A stretch of 48,319 bases of DNA from Jimgerdemannia flammicorona (Eukaryota; Mucoromycota; Endogonomycetes; Endogonales; Endogonaceae): positions 1 through 48,319 of the forward strand of contig RBNI01000049.1 in NCBI GenBank assembly GCA_003990745.1, read 5' to 3'. The position numbers and the translations under genes are program-made. Below the pieces are notes generated by a model. It was not told where the DNA came from, made no database searches, and saw only the letters and a list, made by a program, of their open reading frames with translations. This document shows, in pieces, positions 42,463-48,319 of this stretch; within the stretch, counting starts at the first letter, position 1, and each line of letters opens with the position of its first letter.

Positions 42463-43769
42463 TTAGTGATGTTGTTAGAGAAGTCTGAAGTACCAATAGG
42501 AGACCAGTGCAGAGATTTGCAGCTGCTACAGAAGAATGCAATATTACATACTTCAGATGTGGAAAAGAAGGCCACTATGCAAAGAATTGCATAACTGAAA
42601 CAAGACACAAAGCCCAACCAAGTAATACTAGTAGAACCAGAGAATAAACCAATATAGTAGTCATTGAGGAAATTGGTAATACTGATGATAAAGAATACTA
42701 CAAAGAGCTCAAATTCTACTCTACTACTAAAGGTACCAGAACCCAGTCCAAGCCCTATGACAAGAGCAACAGCAAGTCAGTTGGAAGACCAAAGAAGACC
42801 CCAGCTGTCACTATCCAAAGTAAGACCCAATCCAAGAAGATTGATCAAGACATGGAGCTAGATGAAGCTGCCCACCAAATTATTAAAGGCACTACTCCAG
42901 TCTTAGGAGAAAGTAAAAGTAAGAAGAAATAGAAGCTATACAAGACCAAGATCCACTAGTATGATATCTATAAGGATCTCAAGGAACAGAAGATCAATGC
43001 TACTTTTGGACAGTTAGCTGAAGTCTCTGCCTTCAGACAGCAGTTAAGAGTAGGACTTATAACTACTACTAAGAATCAAGAGTACAAGATAGTAGAAGCT
43101 CACAATGTACAGAAAGAATCAGAAGACTTAGGTGAAGAATCTAAAGATCAGCATAAGACATCAGCCTATACCCCATATCAGATTGAAGATTGTATCTTTG
43201 ATGCCATCATTGATACCAGTGCTGGAGGATACCTCATGAACAAGAAAGCAATTGACTATCTAGGCTGGGACATTGAAGAGTCCACCAAGATGGTCTATGT
43301 CACAGCAGATGGTACACAAGCTACCCCCCTTGGTAAAATCCAAGAAGTCCCCATCAAGATAGGAGGAGCTACTATCTCAGTAAATGTGATTATTACAAGC
43401 ACTACTAACTATGACATCCTCATTGGCAACCAATAGCTTTACAAGGCCAAGGCCATCATTGACCTCAATGCCCAGAATATGCAGATCAACTATAGAGGAA
43501 GAAAGATATGAGTCTCTATCAATGTCCACAAAAGAGTCCTACCAGATATGGAGGAAGGAGATGAAGAGAACATAAAAGTCTTTATGTACTCGGTGAACAA
43601 GAACAAGAACAAGAACAAAAGCTCACAGATGAGCAGTGGTACAATAAGATCATCAATGGCTATACCTCTCAAGGAAGATACCCCCATGGTACTAAGATGT
43701 ACTACTCTGAACACCTGAATGACTACTGGTCCTGTATCAGTGAAGTTAGGAAAATCCACCAACAGAAAC
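42463..43769 (+). pseudogene. Element Z gag end, spacer, protease and Cys/His segment
   Basis: Resumes gag after the hAT element. The zinc knuckle at 42549-42590 reads YFRCGKEGHYAKNC, its first Cys changed to Tyr. Gag stops at TAA 42645-42647, the same codon as TAG 27341 in element 4, and the frame carries on: a charged spacer with DQDMELDEAAHQIIKGTTP, then protease with IIDTSAGGYLMNKKAIDYLGW (open 43236-43436) and YDILIGNQ. The Cys/His segment near 43690-43740 reads PHGTKMYYSEHLNDYWSC, two Cys now Tyr. It is cut at 43769 by LTR1-D. Confidence 0.8.
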
Positions 43770-45515
43770 TGTAAGAGGGTTGCTTTTTAGGGTAACTGTT
43801 ACGTAGTTCTGGAGGAGTTTTCTGGAAGTTCTGGATATTCTGGAAGACCGTTTTCTTATGGTCAAGATCAATTTCATATGGAGTATGTCCTCTATGCTTA
43901 TTGATTTCAAGATCGGGTTGACGTCTCAACCAAAGTCCTTTTTCGGACTAGTTTTGGATGTTCAGGATTTTCCATATTTCAGGAAGTTCAAGAAACTAAG
44001 ACCAGCTTAGTTGAATTGGTGTATCGCTGCAGACAATACCCAATTAGGAAATTTCGTGATGGGGTTAGAAGTAGGATCTAACGGGGAGCGGATTTACTTA
44101 AGAGTGGTTTGTGGGTTATTAAATAGGTTTATTCGCTATTCATGATATTGCTATACTAGGAGTAGTTGTATGAAGGAATATTGTGGAGAAGTGCTCAGGA
44201 GTTGTGTTCGGATTGTTCAAGTATTCAAGTCTGAGATTCTGAGGTTTAGGGGAGGGTGTATTTATACTAGTGAGGGCTTATCTGGACTATGCTAGATATG
44301 GATGTAGCACTAAGTGCTTTGCTGAGTCAGAATGCAGTCATGTAGTACAATAGTGATCTGACATGTCAAGAGATCGTCTGACTGCTGAGTCAGTTCACAG
44401 TCACGTCATACAAGGCTAATCTAACTATACTATGACTGCTAATCTATTTATAGGTTTAGGCACTGTCTGGATAGTCTTCGATGACATCACTATCAATGAT
44501 ATCATCTCTGATGAAGTAGTTGTCTAGGAAGAGTGGTTCGCGGATTACTTCTCCTTGTTGGCTGAGGTAATAATACATTGGAACTTCGTCTCTGTCCCAC
44601 AGAATAGCATCATCTGTCTTGTATGCTGGATAAGGTGTTGGGGGGCGAAGAAGTGGTACATCATCTTCGTTTTCATCGGAATCGCTATCTGTGTACCTCC
44701 TGTAGGTTACAGCACTATGAGTTACAGAGTTATAGTATGCTGGCAGCTGTGGTTCATGTCACTCATACTCGGGTGGTGGAGTGGTTGGTTCGTTCTCGAG
44801 GGTTGTCTGAAGGTACAGGTTGTATTCTCTGGTCTCTTCGTTATAGTTGAAGTAATCAGGAGTAAATGCAGATTGGTATTCATGCCAATGATCATTGTCC
44901 CAATAAGTCTTGTATGTAGTTATAAACTGTTGTAAGTTCAATGGCAAGGTTGGTGGTGTGATCAGAATTGGTAGAGATCCTTGGCTTGAGGTCATATCGG
45001 CGTCAGAGGGATCATTGTCTTCTGCTTCATCTTCGTCAAAGTTGATTATATCATAGACATCCTTCATGGCATATCCCACTTGGGGCATTTGTAGGATGTG
45101 GTCATCGGGATGTGGGAAGGTTCTGTCAGTAGTCTGAACATATTCGAGATACTTGTGGTTGAGTTCTTATATCATATCATCGATTTGGCCATAGGACAGG
45201 GTAGCAACCATTTCACTGGTAGTAACTCGAAGGCAGGGAATAAAGGTGCTATACTCATAGAAGAGTTCTCGATGTTTGTGGGCGATGAGCTTCTGGTGTT
45301 GAGACATCTGGATAATGTCTGTGTCATGGTGATGTTCGACCATGTCTTCCAGGAGGCGGCCGATCTGGTAGTAACTTGAGATTTGTCCAATCCGGTGGAC
45401 CTCATTAAGCATGTTCAGGGCATTCCATTGGGCTTCCACAAAGTAGAGGGATGCTAGACTATGGATATTCATGAGGGACAGAGGGGGTGTAGCTCGGTTG
45501 ACAATGGCATTCCAA
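43770..45515 (-). repeat. LTR1 copy D, interrupted
   Basis: Begins TGTAAGAGGGTTGC at 43770 and aligns with copy A up to 45515, where the LINE begins; the remaining 300 bp or so of U3 would lie beyond the LINE. TATAAATA (near 44261-44268) and AATAAA (near 44128) are kept. It retains many CpG sites, so it is among the youngest copies. Its left flank is element Z. Confidence 0.85.
44456..45515 (-). pseudogene. LTR1-encoded ORF (LEO), copy D
   Basis: 5'-truncated by the LINE at 45515. Within the LTR it is open from WNAIVNRATPPL through SYYQIGRLLEDMVE to a TAA at 45164-45166 (CAA in copy A), and then 44759-45088. A TGA near 44757 replaces the CAA of copy A. The codon that is TGA in copy A near 1608 is CAA here. 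The ending is at TAA 44456-44458. This copy shows that the N-terminal 60 codons and the 318-codon remainder of copy A belong to one frame. Confidence 0.7.
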
Positions 45516-45608
45516 CGCGAACTACAGCACCTTTCACCTGTACCATTCGAGTGACACAAGACTCTGACAACACTTTCGGCAACATCTTCAAGTATCGGTA
45601 CTTTCACG

Positions 45609-47494
45609 ATGGCGAGCAATATACATTCTGGTGAGCGTACTGGGCAGGGGGGCCCCAGTGCCTTTGACTGGCAATACGTGGGGGGGGGTCGGGGTGCTGG
45701 TCTTGGCATGCTGAGTGCTTCGGTGAGAGGACGCGGGGCTGGAGGGAGTGGCAGAGGTGGTACAAGGCCACATGGGGGAGGGAGGATGACCTTCATGGAT
45801 AAGGTCAGGATGGGGAAGCAGGTGACAGGACTGGATGGCTGGCTGGAGCTGGGGAAGGCGGCTGCTTCCTTGAGTGACAAGGAGGCCTCTCCACTGGGGA
45901 GATAGCATAGTGGGGCTGGAGGAGTAGTGGCTGAGGCTGTGACTATTGATGGTGGTGTGATGGGTAATCTGGAAAAAAATCCAGATGTGACGGCTGATGG
46001 GGGACCTGGACAGGGGAGCGGCACAGGATCTGGAGATCTGGCTGATGGTGTGACGGGCCTTATGGTGGCCCCATTACTCAAGAAATCTCGATCGGAATTC
46101 GCTATCATGCTGTGCTTCCAAGGCTTAGCGGTGACGGCAAAGATGGTGCTGGGGTTGTTGGCAAGCAAGATGAAGGGTGCAGCATCAGTTAAGTTTTTGA
46201 AGAAGCTGGAGGTGGTTGAGATGGGGTTTGAGGAGAAAGATTTGCTACTGGAGGTGGTGGAGAAGGGTGTGGTGGTTGGAGGGATTTCAGTGCCAATGGC
46301 GAGATGTATGCACTGGGATCCCCAGGTGGTTCATCTGGTGATTGCGGACTTACTGACAGTGAAGAAGGAGGAGGCAAGGAGGCTGGTCACAGATGTGGTG
46401 AAGGAGTATGGTGAAGTGCTCGACATTGGATTCAGGGTGTGGGAGGGGACTGAGCTCAGGACAGGAGATGTGGATGTCTGGTTGAGGTTGTTTGGGATGG
46501 AGAATACCGAGAAGGCTAGGGACTGGCCAGTGGCATTGAAGTGGGGCCCAGTGGAGTGCAAGGTTTTGAGGGTGAAGGGGTCGGAGGAAGAGGAGGAGGA
46601 CCTGCTGGAGGCACTTGAGGACTTGGCTGGGGCAGTGGAGAGGAGGCAAAGGGCTTGGAGGGATTATGAGGCTAGGACGGTAGTAGAGGTGATTGAGGGC
46701 AAGAAGGTGCAAATGGACAAGGTGCTCTGGGAGAAGGCAAAGGGGAGACAGCTGCAGAAGGATTTGTTGGCCAGTTTGGATGGGGGCCGAAGGGTGGGGG
46801 CTACAGAGGAGGGCACTGGAGCAAGTGCTAGCATCTGGGCAGAGGTGGGGCAGCAAGGGGAGAAGGTGAAGAAGAGTGGGGGATGGAGGCCAGAGGAGGC
46901 TGGATTAGACATGGTGATGGCGGAAGATATCCCAATCCAGTATGGTGTTCCCGAGGTGGGAGAGGGGGAGTTGGAGGATGTATCTGAGCATGGGTGGGAT
47001 GAGTCTGTGCGAACTGAGGAGAGGAAGGAAGGAGAGGTGGGTTTGGAGCAGGAAGCCGAGGTAGTTGGAGGGGAGAAGTGGTTATTGAGGGCGCTGCAAA
47101 ATGTGGCAGCCAAGGAACTGAGCGAGATCGACTTCCGGGTGATCAGTGAGGAATTCTGGGGGTGAGTGCTGCAAGGGGAGGAGGTCGTGAGGAAGTTGAG
47201 AGATGAGATGATGACAGCTCTTCTGGAGGCAGAGGAGTATGAGGTCACTGAGGTAAGGGAGACAACACTCTTGGGTATAGCTAATGAAAGGGTAGCCATC
47301 TGTGGGGGCCACAGAAGGGTCTGGAGAAGTGGCAGGTAGTGTGTGAGGAACATCAGGCTTCGATGGAGATGGTGGATGGTGAGGACTGTGCAGAACTATT
47401 GGTGGCTCTGGAGGACCAGCAGAATGTGGAAGAGGAGATTGCGGCAGAAAGGAATCTGGATCTGGCTGGAGAGGAAGTGAGCATGGAATTGTAG
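45609..47494 (+). pseudogene. LINE ORF1 protein
   Basis: About 628 codons from ATG 45609 to TAG 47492-47494, broken by TAG at 45903-45905 (CAG expected), TGA at 47163-47165 (TGG or CGA) and a frameshift near the G run at 47308. The longest intact part is 412 codons. The N-terminus is Gly/Arg-rich (GGGRGAGLG, RGRGAGGSGRGG), typical of nucleic-acid binding. The middle is rich in Val, Leu and Glu with LRTGDVDVWLRLFGMENTEK, and the C-terminal third is Glu-rich, predicted coiled coil. No CCHC knuckle is evident in the part read. ORF1 proteins of this class coat the RNA and chaperone reverse transcription. Confidence 0.7.
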
Positions 47495-47528
47495 ATGTGG
47501 AGATATCAACTTTATCAAATATTTCTCT

Positions 47529-48025
47529 ATGAATAGTACAACCAACATTTTTTCTTTGAATATCAATGGGCTTAAAGGGACTGGGAGGTGATGTATGATT
47601 TTTGGATGGCTGAAGAAAATGGAGGCCAATCTCTTCTTACTTCAAGATGTACGGTGTGAGGGGGAGGAAGATGGACTGGAATGGACAAAAGAGTGGGGTG
47701 GGGAGGCAGTTTGGCAGGGTAAAGTAGGAATCCTGGTTAGAAAGGGGAAAGGGGACATTGTGGACATTGGACATTGGGGTAGTAGATTAGTGTGGAGGAT
47801 ATGGCAGAGGCCTGGATGGAACTCTATTGTGGTGGGATCTTGTTACTGCCCAGCTGAGAGAGGGATCCGAGTGGCATGGATTGGAGATCTGCGGGATTCT
47901 GGGCTCTTGGCTGAGGCTGGGGTGGATTGTCTGGGGGGAGATTTTAACATGGTACAGGAGAGTAGACTGGACTGAACTGATGGGGGATAGGGTGTGGCGG
48001 GAAGGAGTGGGGGATTGGAGGACTG
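47529..48025 (+). pseudogene. LINE ORF2, apurinic-type endonuclease domain (truncated)
   Basis: Starts at ATG 47529, 34 nt after ORF1. NIFSLNINGLKGTGR is the first endonuclease motif (catalytic Asn). A TGA at 47589-47591 follows, then an open stretch 47595-47975 with NLFLLQDVRC (the family has LQE or LQET), VGSCYCP and CLGGDFNMV, the GDFN motif. Stop TGA at 47973-47975. The RT domain is missing because LTR1-E interrupts at 48026. The endonuclease nicks target DNA for target-primed reverse transcription. Confidence 0.75.
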
Positions 48026-48319
48026 TATAAGAGGGTTGCTTTTTAGGGTAACCGTTACGTAGTTCTGGAAGGGTTTTCTGGAAGTTCTGGATATTCTGGA
48101 AGACTGTTTTCTTATGGTCAAGATCAATTTCGTATGGAGTACGTCCTCTACGCTTATTGATTTCAAGATCGGGTTGACGTCTCAACCAAAGTCCTCTTTC
48201 GGACTAGTTCAGGAAGTTCAAGAAACTAAGGCCAGCTTAGTTGAATTGGCGTATCGCTGCAGAAAATACCCAATTAGGAAATTTCGTGATGGGGTTAGGA
48301 GTAGGACCTAACGGGGAGC
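48026..48319 (-). repeat. LTR1 copy E (start only)
   Basis: TATAAGAGGGTTGC onward, aligning with LTR1 copies A and D to the window edge. It has a short deletion near 48210 relative to the others (GGACTAGTTC joins directly to AGGAAGTTCAAG). CpG sites are well kept. It marks a family-1 element inserted in the LINE endonuclease region, the youngest layer here. Confidence 0.85.

Larger units (their letters stand above)
35545..43769 (+). mobile_element. Element Z: 5' part of a family-2 dUTPase gypsy element
   Basis: 5' LTR2-c (35545-37076), primer-binding site, gag (split by the hAT transposon 37869-42454), in-frame gag stop, spacer, protease and the start of the Cys/His segment. It ends at 43769 where LTR1-D is inserted. 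The point of interruption corresponds to 16136 in element X. The dUTPase, RT and integrase would lie beyond the inserted block, outside the window. Confidence 0.8.
45516..48025 (+). mobile_element. LINE (Tad-like non-LTR retrotransposon), 5' half
   Basis: GC-rich, purine-biased plus-strand element with many CpG sites, much less decayed than its surroundings. A 93-bp 5' leader is followed by ORF1 (45609-47494) and the start of ORF2 (from 47529). It begins abruptly within LTR1-D and is cut at 48025 by LTR1-E. Its own 3' end and target duplication lie outside the window. Confidence 0.8.

Noticed and set aside
45167..46168. 333-codon minus-strand ORF fusing a novel N-terminus to the LTR1 ORF
   Set aside because: It crosses the LINE/LTR1-D junction at 45515. 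Its first 215 or so codons are the antisense of LINE ORF1, whose GC-rich purine bias keeps the complement open. The fusion is accidental.
46350..47353. Long minus-strand ORFs (168 and 229 codons)
   Set aside because: Ser/Pro/Leu-rich antisense frames of LINE ORF1 caused by the purine-rich coding strand.
47787..48185. 132-codon minus-strand ORF across the LINE/LTR1-E border (MRRQPDLEI start)
   Set aside because: The start lies in LTR1 U5, also seen at 43723-43929, and the rest is antisense LINE. It is a junction artefact; the short conserved U5 frame has no other support.

Overview
The window is a 48 kb block of nested, decayed transposable elements, most likely from a filamentous fungus. I see no host gene, tRNA, rRNA or CRISPR array. 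The fungal assignment rests on the mix of element types (Ty3/gypsy chromovirus, Ty1/copia, Tad-like LINE, hAT) and on heavy C-to-T decay at CpA and CpG. That decay turns CAA/CAG/CGA/TGG codons into stops, strips CpG from older copies and resembles RIP. No species can be named.

Layout. (1) 1-10583, minus strand: a chromovirus (family 1) with about 2.05 kb LTRs ('LTR1', ends TGTAAG/CTTACA); copy A (1-1989) is its 3' LTR and copy B (8533-10583) its 5' LTR. (2) 10584-12007: minus-strand LINE reverse-transcriptase fragment. (3) 12008-15876: 3' LTR (copy C) and integrase/chromodomain end of a second family-1 element. (4) 15877-21293, plus: 3' part of a dUTPase-encoding Ty3/gypsy element (family 2, element X) with a 1.57 kb 3' LTR ('LTR2'). 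(5) 21294-35544, plus: one old, very AT-rich Ty1/copia element cut into five pieces by a solo LTR2 (23058-24586), a complete dUTPase gypsy element with 467-bp LTRs ('LTR3', element 4, 25894-32608), a small insertion (about 32836-33112) and an unidentified GC-richer insertion (about 33500-34615). (6) 35545-43769, plus: 5' part of another family-2 element (Z), split by a 4.59 kb hAT transposon (37869-42454). (7) 43770-48319: LTR1 copy D interrupted by a LINE (45516-48025), itself interrupted by LTR1 copy E, which runs off the window.

Main observation. The large LTRs of two unrelated gypsy families each carry a sense-oriented ORF (about 270-385 codons) in U3, upstream of a TATAAATA box and AATAAA signal. 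Element 4 has short LTRs without an ORF, but a 153-codon ORF sits between integrase and the 3' polypurine tract. The N-terminal regions of the three ORFs align colinearly by eye (A-[IM] segment, about 45 residues, [YF]-x-[IL]-G-x-L-L, 22-25 residues, [IT]-A-[KR]-x-x-[HQ]-x-[LI]-F). I call this provisional family 'LEO' (LTR-encoded ORF; my label). Gene order is constant (integrase - LEO - TATAAATA - AATAAA); only the polypurine tract / LTR start moves relative to LEO. This parallels accessory genes in the U3 of some retroviruses. The function is unknown.

Family-2 elements also show an unusual genome plan: gag with a zinc knuckle; a stop codon at the same place in two copies, followed in the same frame by a spacer, protease, a Cys/His-rich segment, dUTPase, RT and RNase H; then integrase as a separate ORF starting inside the previous stop (ATGAATAA in both copies); then LEO overlapping the integrase stop in element 4. 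All ORFs are broken by transitions or frameshifts, so everything here is probably inactive.
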